Source: Holothuria scabra (Eukaryota; Echinodermata; Holothuroidea; Aspidochirotida; Holothuriidae). From it: a DNA stretch of 64,000 bases. A program made the translations under genes and the position numbers. Location of the stretch: the NCBI GenBank assembly GCA_037179385.1, contig CM074185.1, positions 6,381,371 to 6,445,370 of the forward strand. The letters are read 5' to 3'. The notes under the pieces were generated by a model, which was not told the origin of the DNA, made no database searches, and was given only the letters and a program-made list of their open reading frames with translations. Positions within the stretch are counted from its first letter, which is position 1. Each line of letters starts with the position of its first letter. Shown here one piece after another: positions 47,725-61,145 of the stretch.

Positions 47725-48344
47725 CACTCATCATAGGTGAGTCATTCACTTACAGTAGGCTATTACCACTACATTTTTTCATCAAATGTAATGTTGCGTA
47801 ATTGATGACACATGCTTAGGCTTATGTCGTTGCGTTATAACTCGTTCTGTGACAATCAGGTTAGGCTAGGTGAACTCGGACATTATTTGGCCTAGCCTAT
47901 ACGTGGGCCTACGTTAATCTGCGTCGGTCAGGAAATAGCCTTCAGGCTATCTGTGAACGCAAATATTTCGCACATTTTTGTTCATTGAATTCACCGTAAA
48001 ATGTTCCAAAAACGGCTTAGATTGCACGAGAGAGCTTGTAGGATCTCAGAGCTTCCAGGGCCCTTAGGCGGGCCCTGGACCCACGCCATTGGGACTTCGC
48101 GCTTCGCGCTCGTGATGTGCGCTACGCGCACATAGGGTTCGTTTCACGAGTCCAACCATTCCATCTTGTTCACTGATTGTCCAAAACAACTCCGGATTTC
48201 TAAAATATTTGTTAAAAAGAAGGCCCGAAATTTTGGCGTGCTACGCGCCCCTCAAACTCTGCCAAGTGATGTCTCAAAGGGACTAACTCATTACTCAGAT
48301 ACTAAGTAGGAAGCCTTTAAAGTTTCAAAATGACCTTTTGACTA

Positions 48345-48950
48345 ATTATGAATATTGAACCCTTTTTCCTTTTGTGAAATGTCGAACCCCTTTTCTAATT
48401 TTGAATAACGAACCCTTTCTCCTTTTATGAATGTCAGCGAACCTTTTCCAGTTATGAATATTGAAGCTCTTGTTCTTTTATGAATAACGAACCTTTTTCA
48501 TATTATGAATAACGGACCCCTTTTCCTACTACAGACGAATCCGATTAGCGCTTTAAATTAGTGACTGTAGGCCGCCATTAGTTGGGTCCACCAGCCTTAA
48601 ATTGTCTTCTTTTACTGTGTACGTGAATTCCAAACCCTAATTTTCAGTGAAATTGGAGGATTCATTATACAAATTAGTATACAGCCATCCATAACACAGG
48701 TAAGCAAGGAAATTGAAAGATTGAAAGGTGATAGACCTAAGTTATGGCCTACTAAAATCAAACCATCACTTGCTGTCCAGATTTGTCTATAAACAACGAA
48801 CTTTTTTTCAAATATGAATAACGAACTTTATGAACAAGACACATTTGTAAAGATTATGAATAATAACGAACCCTATAAATAATAAACCTTATGACAATAG
48901 AACCTTATAAACATAGACCCTTATGAATAAAGAACCTTATTAAAAACGGG
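48345..48950 (+). repeat. Degenerate 'tatgaataacgaaccctt' tandem array, split by repeat R1
   Basis: Irregular units of about 20-40 bp built on ATGAATAACGAACCCTTTTTC occupy 48345-48545 and resume at about 48790-48950 after the R1 insertion. Confidence 0.65.
48559..48790 (+). repeat. Dispersed repeat R1, copy 2
   Basis: Same family as 9708-9955. It is inserted in the middle of the 'tatgaataacgaacc' tandem array. Confidence 0.6.
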
Positions 48951-50410
48951 AAGACCCATCTCTTGCTTCTGGCCACAGTGTGGATCATCATGAAATAAGC
49001 GTACAGGTGCACTTCAGTTTTTGGCAGAAAATTTTCCCCGAAAAATGTAATTCTCCCGGAAAGGCTATCTTGGCGTACAGAAAATTTTGAAAAATGGTAC
49101 ACCTCACCAGTCGGAAATGGAATTTTCCAGGTTAACAACAAGCAACAAAGATCTAAGCAGTCGCTATTTTGAGTTTTCATTTGCAGGAAAAACATTTACT
49201 TCATACTAAATTTCAGCCAGAAAGACTATCTAAGCTTAGCGCTAGCATTAGCTGGCGCCGAGTAGAAAAGTTTTGGAAAAATCGGATCTCTACGACAGTC
49301 GAAACCCGCATCTCCAAGGCTTAAAAGGGGGATCTAAGCAGCCGTTATTTTGATCAAAAAATTACCACATAAAATCTATCTATAAAATGGTCTTGTATCT
49401 CTTCCCGGAAAAATCTGTGAAACGGAATTGCAAACATGCTCATGTATTTTACTGTATTGTGACTCTTGGCTAAATTAGGAAATTCAATATATATTGATGA
49501 AATTGTTTATCTCCCGGCTATGGATGATTTTACTTCTATTAGTAACACCTTCAAAAAATATCACGTTACGAGGCGGGTTTAAATGCATTTTCAGGCAGAC
49601 TTATTGGAAGACAGTCTCACACTGTATCATTATTGTATTGAAAAACAAAGTATAGGCCTACCCGATTTTCATAACTATTGCTCAAATTTGGCTTTAGGGG
49701 CAGGACAGATGGCAAACTATTGGGTACTGCATCTGAACACCTTCCCGTCTGCCAGTTGACTTAATTCAAATGGCAGTTGAAAACGTCAAAGCATTTTTTT
49801 CAACCTTCGTCCGAATATTTTACCGTTTCGGGCAGTTTTTTGCAAAACGGCAGTACAAAGTGGGGATGAGGAAAACTTTCTTTTCATGAAAAAATTTACC
49901 TTGCCATTTCGAGCAAAATTGTGTTGCACAAGTTTTAAAAACAGGCTGAAGAATAAATGAACGATCGTTCCTTCCAAGCGACAGGCTTTCCGAATGTGTG
50001 GATTTTTTTATCCCTTTGATTTTTCGTACAAATGTTCCCCTGACTATGACACTTTTTATTTTGGGGCAAACTCTTGAAAGTATGTGGATATTCATCCATT
50101 TCAAGCATTCTGTTGTGAAGGACTGTGAAGTAAACCTCCCGAATAATGTCTTTGTGCACTGCCGGAATGTGTAGCCGAATGTTTGGAATCTTGTTCATTT
50201 TTCATGAAATTGTTACCGCGAGTCACTGTGACGTTTCTTTCCTTTTTTAGGGCATTTCTTTTTAAGATATCGGGCACGCTTTGGAATTTTCTGAAAAACC
50301 ATGCCATTTTTAAAAACTCAAGTGACTGTCCGAATTTTTTTTTAAATTTCTGCCCGAATTTTCCTGAAATATGGGATCAGTCTGCCTCCTCTTGTCCCTC
50401 GTCTCGTATA

Positions 50411-50697
50411 CAGTGGCCTAGCTACAGGGGGGAAGGGTCGGTTCCCCCCTGTCTCTGAAAAGTGAAAAATTCGGAAATTTGCCATTTGTGACACCAGTTA
50501 ACTACAGTGTGGGTTTTCCCAACTCTTTTTCTATGAAATTCCGATTTCTTTCAAGACTCCATATTTTCAAACAATTGCTTAAAGGGGGCACGAGTTTCGG
50601 CGCGCGATGTGTGCCGTTCCGTACATTTCGGCCCCAAGGTAATGGTGTTCACAACTTTCAAAAAAATATCCTGGAAAAATGTGTAGCCACGCCACTG
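50411..50697. mobile_element. hAT-like MITE (CAGTGGC family)
   Basis: 287 bp, termini CAGTGGCCTAGCTAC and GTAGCCACGCCACTG, with a perfect 8-bp duplication CTCGTATA (50403-50410 and 50698-50705). The flanks read across the insertion as CGTATACGCCTATA, the end of a CATAGG-family element, so one family inserted into the other. Confidence 0.78.
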
Positions 50698-50779
50698 CTC
50701 GTATACGCCTATATGTGGATGTAATTAACCTTGATTTTTCATAATATTTGATAAAACTCCATCTGGATAGGCTTATGGT

Positions 50780-50945
50780 TAAATGGCGTTCTTTCAGAAT
50801 GCGCTGACTGGATAAATTCGTGGCTCCAAGGTAGATCCCAGAGGGTTGTGGTCAATGGTAATTTCTCTTCTTGGAAATAAGTCCCTACTGAAGTGTACCA
50901 AAGGGTTTAGTTCTCGGTCCACCTCTTCAATGGTATTAATAGCCT
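50780..50945 (+). pseudogene. Old LINE reverse transcriptase, part 1
   Basis: Decayed frame with DWINSWLQGRSQRVVVNG, an FSSWK block and a damaged GVPQG-VLGP block (ACCAAAGGGTTTAGTTCTCG). It continues beyond two insertions at 51206 and 53060. Confidence 0.65.
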
Positions 50946-51205
50946 TCTCACACTGGGGTCCATCAGCCTTAAATTGTCTTCACACTGGGGTCAATCAGCC
51001 TTAAATGATCTTCATTTATTTTCTACGTGAATTTCAAACCCGCATGTTGAGTGAAATTGGGGGAATCAAGATCCAATTCAGTGTACAGCTACCAAGTCAT
51101 GATAAAAGTAAGCAAGGATATTAAAAGAATAAGGGTAAAGGACCCCACTTATGTCCAACTTTACAATCAGACCACTACCCGACTGTCCGGATTCGTCTAT
51201 AAATT
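50946..51205 (+). repeat. Dispersed repeat R1, copy 3, inside a LINE
   Basis: Same family, with its first 32 bp (CACACTGGGGTCCATCAGCC...) duplicated in tandem. It splits the LINE reverse transcriptase between the YIND and ADD positions. Confidence 0.6.
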
Positions 51206-51395
51206 AGTTTGCTGATGATACTAAGCTTGATCTGTACGAGTGTAAGAAGTAAGCACGATGCAAAATGAGTTGGATAGACCGTTTCCTTGGTCACAGACTT
51301 GATTAATGTCTTTCTCTTCTAATAAGTGACGAAGTACCTCATTTTGGTCCTATAAGTTCCAGCCATGATTATAACATGAAATGTAGTGTGTTAGC
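51206..51395 (+). pseudogene. Old LINE reverse transcriptase, part 2 (catalytic box)
   Basis: The sequence resumes with a decayed form of the RT catalytic box (ADDTKLDLYECK), directly following the YIND position lost at 50945. It ends at the target site of the element starting 51396. Confidence 0.65.
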
Positions 51396-53059
51396 CAGTG
51401 GCGAACAAATGGGGGGGGGATTCCCTACCCCCCCCCCCCTCACGGATGCCATTTTTTTAAAGATCCTAAAAATACGTAGCCATTCTTCAGTAACACAGAT
51501 TTTACTTCGAAAAGATAGCATATATGTGACACCAGACTGCATGTAAGGACACTCAATTTCTCAAAAATCTTCAAAGGGGAAGGAATTGTCTCTGCAAGGC
51601 CCCTCAGTGATGCCAATTTTATATTTAATTCCTGAAAACAGGCATAACTTTGTCAAATTCCAAATTTTACTTCTTAAAAGGTAGTCTCTGTATCTCCCTG
51701 GTGATACTGATTGCTTCTAAGGACATCTACCTTTTTAGGGAATTTTCAGAAGGGAGGGGCCCATCCCTTAGACTCCTTCCCCAGCCGGCATAGACGAACG
51801 AGATGGAGACAGGGAGCGGAGGGTGTTAAGGTGCGGTGAAAAACATGTTGCCATTTATCACGCAAGAGATGTTAAGGGAAAAATCATTAACAGACAGAAG
51901 TTCGAGCAATCACAGACAATTTCATCAATTCAGAGGATCTTTAATTTAGCCAAGAGTCGCAATAGAGAGGCAATAGCATATTTTCAATTCCGTTGTATAG
52001 TTTTCCCGAAAAGAATGAAGACCATTTAAAATAATAGTGGTAGTACATTTTACGGGGTTATTTTCTGATTACTAAGCATGTTCCTGACTGTTTTCTTATT
52101 GCAAACAAAAGCTAAACTTAAAGACTGAATGTTTAGATTCTCTTTTCAAGCATAAAAAAGCAATTTTCGGGCATCTGAGGGATCGCGATCATTTTCAAAA
52201 TTTTCTCTTCGCCCCGCACCAACAAATGGTGGCTCTCCGCTTAGATAGTCTTTCGGGCAAAATTACATTTTCAGGTCCAAGTATTTTTTTAATAGCTTTC
52301 TGATCACTTTGCAATTCGCGAATTTATTTTGAAGTGAGCCTTTTATTGCAAACGATGTCGTAGTATAAATCCGGAAATTACTATTACCGGCCATTTGAAG
52401 AGTCTGACTTTTCAAAAATTTCTCTACGCTTCGGGCCAACTAATGGTGGCGCTCCGCTTGGTCTTTTGGGCAAAATTAGATTTGGGTCAAAGTAGCTATT
52501 AATAACTCTTTGATCACTGCAGTTTGCAAACATATTTTGAAGTGAGCATTTTATTGCAAACGACCAAAGAAGATACCGACTGTTAGATTTTTCGTATAAG
52601 TCAGGAAATGCTATTTCCGGCCATCTGAGAGGTCTAATTTTTCGAAATTTTCTCTACGCCCCGCGCCAACTAATGGTGGCGCTCCGCTTAGATAATCTTT
52701 ATGACAGAAAAACGCTTTGTGGCCAAGAAAAAACCCCACACTAAAATGCTCCCATTCGCCTTTACCGATCGAGCTCATTTGACTAGTGAAAGTATGCAAA
52801 TTTAATGACAACTTTTACTTCGAAAGGTGGCGTCAATGGCATAAGATTGCATGTAAAGATACAAAAGTTTCAGTTTTATCCTTATGAACCACCAAAATTC
52901 AATTTTTAACACTGTTCCTGTCAAAGTCGAAAATCATGCACGATTTTGCATCTAGGCTCCTTGAAAACGCCAAAAGTTTTAAGGGGAGGCTGGCGATCAC
53001 TCAACATCTCAACAAACTGCATCCCCTCCCCCTTCAGAGAAATCCTGTGTACTCCACTG
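51396..53059. mobile_element. hAT-like element (CAGTGGC family) inside a LINE
   Basis: Starts CAGTGGCGAAC and ends GTACTCCACTG, with flanks GTGTTAGC and GTTTTAAC (6 of 8). It interrupts an old LINE whose coding sequence resumes at 53060. Contains three copies of the recurring module (52150-52290, 52380-52475, 52605-52705). Confidence 0.6.
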
Positions 53060-53740
53060 GTTTTAACTAATACAGACTTGGAAAAAGATCTTAGTGTTGT
53101 TATTACATAAGATCTGAAGTCATCTAGGCAGTGTGCAACTACTGCTCCAAGGGCTTAGATTGAATAAGAGGAATTTCCGTAGTTTTAGCATAGTATTGTT
53201 CTTAATATGTATTTAAGCTGTCGGCTAGACCCATCTTGACTATGCCACACAGGCTTGGAGTCCTTTCTATGAAAAGATAAATCCCTTTTAGAGTAGGCCC
53301 AAAGGAGAGCCATACATCATATACCAAGTGAAGAATCTATGTACCTTATCACACTAGACTTCAGCATCTTGGGCTTACCACCCTGGAGTTGAGAAGGATA
53401 AGGGATGACATGCTTCATGTTTTCAAACTTCTTTTGACACAAATTCTCTTTTAATTGTCTTGTAGTTATTTGAAGGTTCAAACTCAAAGAGCTCTCTAGT
53501 TTGTGGTGACTGTAAGAAGGCTTGATTTTAGGAAGTTCAGCTTCTCCCATAGAGTTGTCGATCAGTGGAACTGTCTGCCAAAGTGGGTAGTATCTTCTCA
53601 TCATGCAATGCTTTAAGGCTAATATTGACAAGTTCTTTCATGAATGTGGTACAGTAGAATATAATTTAACTGAGTTAGTTTCAGTAGATACTGGGATGGT
53701 TGCTTGATTTTAGGGTTTGGATTACAGCTAGGCATGTTAT
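53060..53740 (+). pseudogene. Old LINE reverse transcriptase, part 3
   Basis: Decayed post-RT sequence: LEKDLSVVIT, DLKSSRQCATTA, AQRRAIHHI, LGLPPW and a RVVDQWNCLP block near 53560. Order and orientation match parts 1 and 2, so all three are one ancient LINE. Confidence 0.7.
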
Positions 53741-56700
53741 AGGGCCTCATAGCCCTCCTTTGCCCTTTAACCTAATAAGTTATTTCATAATAAAAGTTGT
53801 AACACCAGTCAGTATAAAAGTGGCAAACAAAAAATAAGATGGCATGATTACATTTTCTTTTTCTAAGGTGCAGTGTTCTAATAAAGTTTTTATTTCTTAA
53901 GATTTGAAGCATCATATAAACAATGAGGTCATTTATATAAAGAAGGAGTAGTAGGACTCATTCCATACAAAAGAATACCAAGTAATAAAAGATGGTCAAG
54001 ACAGATGACAAGTGATTACTTTGAAAAACAAAGATTAAGACTTTTAGAAAGACACAAACAAAGTGGAATGTTTACTTAACGATTTTGGCAACAACCATTT
54101 ACTATTATTGTTTTTCTCTGTCTGATAAATTTAGTCCCACTCCATCCTATTTTCAGTACGGAGATGTGACAAATTTGTTGATATTTATAGGAGAAAACTT
54201 GATAATCTGTGTATTTGTTTATTCTTACAAATCATCTGAAAATTAACTATGGTTATCTTTAGAACACACCCAAAATAAGTAATTTAAGTACTTCTGTGTA
54301 ATATATTTATTTTCTTGCTATTATGTGTAACGCAAGATGAGTGATTACTGCAAGTATATCTGAGTAACTAAGAGTACAAATCAATTCTTATGATTACAAG
54401 GACAAGGAAGATTGCAAAAGTGCAAGTACAACAGGATACTCAACACATCCATGGAATTATTGGATAAACCTGAACTCTACACTGCTGACATGTTAGAGTT
54501 GAACCACAGACAATACAAATATTTTGAACATGCTTGCTTGATACCTTCAGTAATGTTAAGTCAAAAATGTAACTCATTCTTCATGTAACTTGGGTTAAAT
54601 TTTGCCTGGTAAATGACATTTATTTGGTAAATAATTCACACTTATTCCTGCTTAAACCATTACAAGTTAAAAGCAGGCATTCCATAAAAGTTCACCCTGT
54701 CTTCTAGTAAAATGAAAAAACAATTAACAATCCACAGCTGGTCGCAAGGAATATATTCATTTCATATGCACAGGATAAAATGATGTAAATTGGGAACAGC
54801 CTGGAATGTTTGGCAAAAACTAATGAATAGTTGTGAATACATCTGAAAGAATACATTCTACCTGTCATATTATTATGAAAGATAAAGTGTGCTACTCACT
54901 AAATGAGTAAGGATTAAAAAAATAGATATCTTGAATATGGACTTTATGAAGCAAGTACAATTTCAATAAAAATAAATGAAGTTTTGGGTCACATGATACA
55001 TATTCATGTGTGAAGTTACATAAAAACTGAATAAAACATACAACTTGTACCTGGTAAGCAATGAATACAAATGTAAAAACTTTCATAAAACTTTGATTCT
55101 GAACCTCCTTACATATAAAATACCTTACATATAAAATAACTTACATATAAAATACCTTACACATAAAATACCTTACATATAAAATAGTGATCCTCGCTTC
55201 ATTTATGGGTTTGTATGACAACGGTATTGCACATTTATCTGGCTACATAATGCATGTCACCAAGTTAAATTCAAGTCATGACTAAAGCCAAAATTGCTGA
55301 TTTCCCCCATTTCAATCATGAGTTGACTAGAGACAATGAAATCATTTGACTTGACTTGCAAAAAAAAGAAGAATGACTTTGTAACAACTCTGGTATGTCA
55401 CTACCTGAGAACAGCCACAATTTTTTTTTGTGAAATCATCTTCTCTACCACATAAAATTCTTTCATGATTTTACAACATGTGTAATATTCAAGATAGACC
55501 AAGAGGAATTACAAAAAATACACACATACAATATTCATATAGCACTAATAAATACCAAATGATCAAAGCACCGAGAAAGACAAAGTTCAGGTAGATTAAA
55601 AACAAATAAGATTTGTTGATCTTTCCAAAAGCAGTGATGTTTGAGTTTCCCTCACATTTTGCAGGAGTATGCTGCTGCAAAGTGTGTGGTCCTGTTACAC
55701 AGTCAGACCTTCAGACCATTTCCCCACCTGATCTGTCAAATATGATTCCATTTTTGACTAAATGAAAAAAAAAGAAGACAGATACTACACATGGTTTCAG
55801 CCAGCAAAAGATCGTTGGCTGTAGAAGACTATGTGTCTGCAATATAAAGCATGCTTGTCACAGAACAATTTTACATGATTTCAAAATGTCACAATTTGAC
55901 ATTGGCAGCACATTAAAAGTAAATACCTTGTACACGTTGCAGTATCATGAGTAATTAAAGGTCTGGTGACAGTAAAATGACTAAGTTGGATATTTCATGT
56001 AAAAAGCTTTGGAAACCCTAGAAAGAAGTGACAAGTTCTATCAAAACCCATAACTATTTCTGAGGGTAGTTTTTGATTTGCACTTAATCATGCATAATCA
56101 TAAGCTAAATATGAAAATTTTGTGATGTCAAGAGAGGGACATGCCATATTTGGCTAATATTAATCATCCCTTTCACTACCTACCTTCATTTCAAGGACGG
56201 TTGTAACATTAATTTGTCCAAAGGGTTTTATTTTGAAAGTTTAAAATGTGTCCTTGAAATTCATCAGTTGAATACACGAAACCATAAACTATCTGATGAG
56301 TAATTTAGAATAATTAATATAGGGGAAACAAAAGAAATGTCAGCACTGGGCAACACCCCACATCATTGTTCTTACAAAGGCAACAGGCAACAAGTTATTT
56401 CAGAAACACTCAAACTTTAAAAAAGTATATCTTCAGAAATAGTAGAATATAATGACGTAATTCACACAGACTTTACACCTCAAAAGATTAATCTTTAACT
56501 GCCGAGTCAAGCCAGGGCATTTGGCTGTCATGCCACCATACCTTTAATGCAAAATAAAAATGTTGGTACAAAAGTTGGTTGAAAGACAAAGTAAAAAACA
56601 TCCACAGCTATAGTTTGTCTGTCTTCTGAGGTGGCTGATAAAGAAAGACGTTGATTTTGTGCACTTTGTGTAAACCAGTCTCTTATAAAACCTTCATTCC

Positions 56701-58109
56701 AGCAAACAATGAAGTTTTCCCTGATAGTACCATAAAAATTTTTAAAGGCTAACATAATCTTATACATGAAACCTCTGTAGAAATTTTCCTAACACAAAAA
56801 ATTTTGATTTGTCTCACAAGATATGTACATTATTTGCAAGTGGAGTCCCAGTACAACTTTACCCAACTTTCTTTCAATTTAACAGTTTCTATTTCTGGTG
56901 ACCCTAAATCATGATATTTTTTTTTACTTCAGTAACCCCCTAATGACCTTTGACCTTTTTACATTAGGTGACCCAATGTCCTTTGGCACTTACCAAAGGC
57001 ATGACATTTTTTGTACTTAACTACATTGAGCATCAAATGTCACATGAACAAATTCCTGCCATTAGATGGTATGAACGTAAGATTACCACACTTTAACTAT
57101 TACTGGTGATCCAAACAGACCTCTGAGATAAAAATTAAGGGACCATTCCATTAAATATGGCTCTTATACATGCCAAGAGGAAAGACCTCTTGGGTTTTTC
57201 CGTTTGGAATATAATAATGCATGCATGCAAATTATCTTTGACTTTCCCAACTTGAAGTAGTTTAGTACACTGTGTTTCATGATTGGCTCTTGAGAGTCAT
57301 GTGACATTATTTTTTTCCCCCTAAAATGTGAAATTTACCAGAAGTAACTGTTTGGTTTATCATTGATGTGCATTACTGAAGTCCTTACATATTATGTAAG
57401 ATACTTTGAAGAGAATCCTAAAGAACTTTGTGAGATTTAGCCATTGCTCCAAAATAGGTCAAGCTCCTGAATTCCCATACTGGAGAAAAACTGTTTTACT
57501 TACTCATTTAATTGAATTAATTTTATACAGCTATCATTAATTGACATTTACTTGTGAGGTTAATCTCATTTGTAAGTACCATTCCAAAAAACAAATTAAG
57601 CTGCAACTAGAGTCACCTTAAACATACACATAACATCTTCAATGAACTGTGGACTTAAAGGAGCCATGGTCTGCCCCGATATGATATCTGTACAAAATAT
57701 TGTCAGAGAAAAAAACTCACCTACTATACAACAAACATGTTACAGCCTCTTGTCTCACAAAATTGGTCTTTGTTCCCAATCCCATTCCAAACCTACATTA
57801 AAGTTTTGGTTTGTTTGACACCAGCTTTGGTGTCCAAGATAATTTTGGTAAGACAGAAAAATATTTGTTGTTCTTCAATAATGCGACATAATAGGGTATT
57901 ACAGGATTCCACCAACAGCATGTAAACCAAGTATAGCTGGTGAGGGAATTCGTCTAGCCAACAAAAGACTATCTGATCACAAAGATGAAATTCTTTTAGA
58001 ATGCTTAACAAAGCAACATACATTGACAGGTATTGTTTGAGGTTGCTTATACACTCAGTACAGAACACCCTATACCAAACAGCATTCTATACATAACAAT
58101 AGTCTACTC
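53741..58109. other. AT-rich, apparently single-copy sequence
   Basis: Apart from the 17-bp minisatellite, one R2 copy and one DR1-repeat unit, nothing is recognised. Short open frames such as 56528-56767 (minus) have no flanking splice sites that I could support. Confidence 0.4.
55106..55186 (+). repeat. Minisatellite, about 17-bp unit, 5 copies
   Basis: Repeats of CTTACATATAAAATAC, almost perfect. Confidence 0.85.
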
Positions 58110-58622
58110 TGCTGGTCATGGCAGTGCAGCACTCTACCCTGTTGGTCCATGGCAGTGTCACACTCTACCCTGTTGGTCCATGGCAGTGCAGCACTCTACC
58201 CTGTTGGTCCATGGCAGTGTCACACTCTACCCTGTTGGTCCATGGCAGTGTAGTACTCTACACTATAGATTCACTGCAGTGCAGCACTCTTGCTTTATTG
58301 GTCCATGACGGTGCAGCACTCTACCCTGCTGGTCCATGGCAGTGCAGCACTCTGCCCTGCTGGTCCATGGCAGTGCAGCACTCTACCTTGCTGGCTCATG
58401 GCAGTGTAGCACTTTACCTTGCTGGCTCATGGCAGTGCAGCACTCTACCCTGCTGGCCCATGGCAGTGCAGCACTTTACCCTGTTGGTCAAAGGCAGTTT
58501 AGATCTCTACCCTGCTGGCCCATTGCAGTGCAGTACTTTACCCTGTTGGTCCAAGGCAGTGCAGCACTGTACCCTGTTGGTCCATGGCAGTGCAGCACTT
58601 TACCCCGTTGGTTCATGGCAAT
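58110..58622 (+). repeat. Minisatellite, 31-bp unit, about 16 copies
   Basis: The unit is close to GCAGTGCAGCACTCTACCCT followed by GTTGGTCCATG. Because 31 is not a multiple of three, all frames cycle, and the 168- and 100-codon frames here are artefacts. It lies downstream of the receptor gene's last exon. Confidence 0.9.
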
Positions 58623-59205
58623 GAGTTCTGAGTACTGAATGCATGACACCCCAAAATATAATTAAGAAAACAATCTTGCAGAAAATCACTCAGAGAAAAG
58701 ATACATAAAGCATAGGCATGCCACATATTACTAGAAGCACATCTGTATATGGTACTTACCTGTAACATTATCAAATGAAAGACAATTTAAAATAGGCATG
58801 TATGCATTACTCCTGTAAAAAATACCCTGATAAACTATAATGCACTAATTTCAGTAACTGTTATGTGTTTCTAAAGGTTAAATAAATAAGTAATTCTGCT
58901 TACAAAAGGCATTGAGAATTTTTTTTAAAAAGTCATGATACTGTAGTCCCAACATTTAAATGGCACTAGTAATCATATTATACATAAGTTATCACATAGC
59001 ACTAGTAATCACCTTATACAATAATCATCACATTATAGCTGAACAAAAGTTACCTTAAAGCAGGATCCTTACACAGTATGATAATTTTCCAGCAAAATAT
59101 CCTTTTTCCTTCTTCCAAAGTTCAGTCAGCCGATAACCTGCCATTAAGGTGCTTCTTCCCACTCCCCCAAGTGAAGCCTGTGATTCAAGTTGTCTAAGCA
59201 AACTT

Positions 59206-59451
59206 CTAGCAGTCAACATCTACAGAATCCTCTGGCAAGCCACCTCCTGTCACCCGAAGGTCAATTTTGGGAAGATCTTCAACAGTTAAAATAGTTAGAT
59301 GTTCTGACTGGTCAGCTGATTCACTCTGCTTGACAACATTTGATTGGTCTGTATTTTCCAAATGATCTACCTGAGGTCTCTCCTCAAGGGGTGTTCCATC
59401 AATGTTGTACTCCCCAATGACAGTAGAACTACATTTGTTCATCAAAGCAAT
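59206..59451 (-). CDS. Last exon of a seven-transmembrane receptor-like gene (cytoplasmic tail)
   Basis: Acceptor ttattttag before 59451, phase 0, reading IALMNKCSSTVIGEYNIDGT to a polar, acidic tail (DQSNVVKQSESADQSEHL) and the TAG at 59208-59206. Hydrophilic and without domains, as expected for a receptor C-terminal tail. The in-frame join to 62791-62941 supports a real exon. Confidence 0.6.
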   Translation of the reverse strand: MALMNKCSSTVIGEYNIDGTPLEERPQVDHLENTDQSNVVKQSESADQSEHLTILTVEDLPKIDLRVTGGGLPEDSVDVDC

Positions 59452-59529
59452 CTAAAATAAGCACAAACAGACGCCTTTATGCCAACAATGTCATTTTAGA
59501 AAACAAAACATAAAGCCTATGTAGACCTT

Positions 59530-59675
59530 AGTGGGTGCAGTGGTGTGGCACAAGCACTAACCTCAGTAGACCCAATGGTGTGGCTCAAGTCCTGACCACA
59601 ATGGGCCCAATCCTGTGGCACAAGCGCTGAATCCAATGGGCCCAACCTTATGGCACAAGCACTGAACTAAATGGG
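59530..59675 (+). repeat. Minisatellite, 35-bp unit, about 4 copies
   Basis: Units beginning ATGGGCCCAATCCTGTGGCA with CAAGCACTGA. They start at about 59530, 59565, 59601 and 59636, within 80 bp of the receptor last exon's acceptor. Confidence 0.75.
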
Positions 59676-61145
59676 CAATGTCAATATCTTTTACCGTTCT
59701 CAAGGTATACCTCTTCAAAGTTTTGATGTTTTTGAAGCAACTTGTTGGTTATGCAAAAATAGTGATGTTGAGTGTTGCACAGTGTTGACATTATTTTGTT
59801 AACCCTACATTAATTATATCTTAATTGCTCATCAGATAGCTTACAGTTTGGTGACTGATACTGATGACTTTCAAGGACATAATTTCAACTTTCAAAAAAA
59901 GCCCTTCAGGAAACCCTAATTTTACAACTGCCCTTGAAATGAAGATTGCAACAAGAGCCCAAGGGCACTATGGTTCCTTGCATTTAAGATGATTTTTTTA
60001 TTTAGGGAGTTGCAAGGTAAGGCACAATTGGCACCTTTAGCCCCAATGACTTTTGGCCTTCACCCAAAAACATATGGGCACATTAGATTTCAAATCAAAC
60101 ACTTGCAGTTTGAGAGAAATTGAACACTTGGATTTTCCAAGTTATCACACTGCATACATCCCATTTCCATGTGACAAATACATACACACATCCCCTTCAT
60201 TAAATTGTCATTTACTTGAGTTTGGGGCAGTATATGAGGGTAGTTAATTGGCATTGCCCTTTAAGTCCATCTCAATAATTCAAATCCAGACCTTACAAAG
60301 AAGTCACAAAGGTCAAATATAGTCAAAGTAGGTCAACACTGCATTTTACAAACTTCAGTTGGATTTTATACCAATTAAACAAAGACATATCACCCAAAAA
60401 GTCTAAGGGACATGTGTGCCATAAGGTATGAAAGCATCCAGATGAGCCTCTTCTGCTTTTTCTCTTGAATTTTAAGTTGCTATAGTACCATAGCTTACAG
60501 CAGAGCTTTTTATTTTTCTTTCGTATCACTAAAAAATACTCTTATAGCTTGCAAACATATTGAACATTTGTTGTGGGGGACATAACCAACTTTTGGGAAG
60601 GACAACCAATTTCCAATGCAGGTTGTCTGTCCTCTGGACAACCAGATATATTTGCTAAAGGATCATCCCTGCTTGTGTGACCTCCCTCCATCATTTGGTT
60701 ATTGAATTATCACAATTTATGCATTGCATTCCAAAGCATATAATGCACAAACATACACAAACATACACACACACCACCAACTTTTCACTGAAATGACAAC
60801 AACTCAAGTTAGCAACATCATAGAAGGGTAGTATAAGTGCCTTTGTTGTTCGTCTCAACAAGACAAATCCAGGCATCACAAAAAGTCACAAAGGTCAAAA
60901 GGTCAAATGAGGTAACAAAGTAGGTCAACTTGTGCACTTTCCTCAGATAAACACAACTTTCCAATAAGCCATTCCCCTATGTTACTTGGTTAATGAGTTA
61001 TTGCACTCCATACCTTGCATATAGGACCTACACACTAACTTTCTTGTCACTTAATTGTCAATAACTCAAGTTAGGAGGGTAGTGTAATTGCTTTTTTGGT
61101 TTGTCTGATCAAGACAAATCCAGGCATCCCCCCAAAAATTTACAA

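Noticed and set aside
56528..56767. Minus-strand 79-codon frame as an exon
   Set aside because: No supportable acceptor or donor, no recognisable motif, and it is not phase-linked to the receptor exons.
58118..58638. Cysteine/tryptophan-rich repetitive open frames
   Set aside because: The 31-bp unit cycles through frames; no start context or splice sites and the same pattern in every frame.
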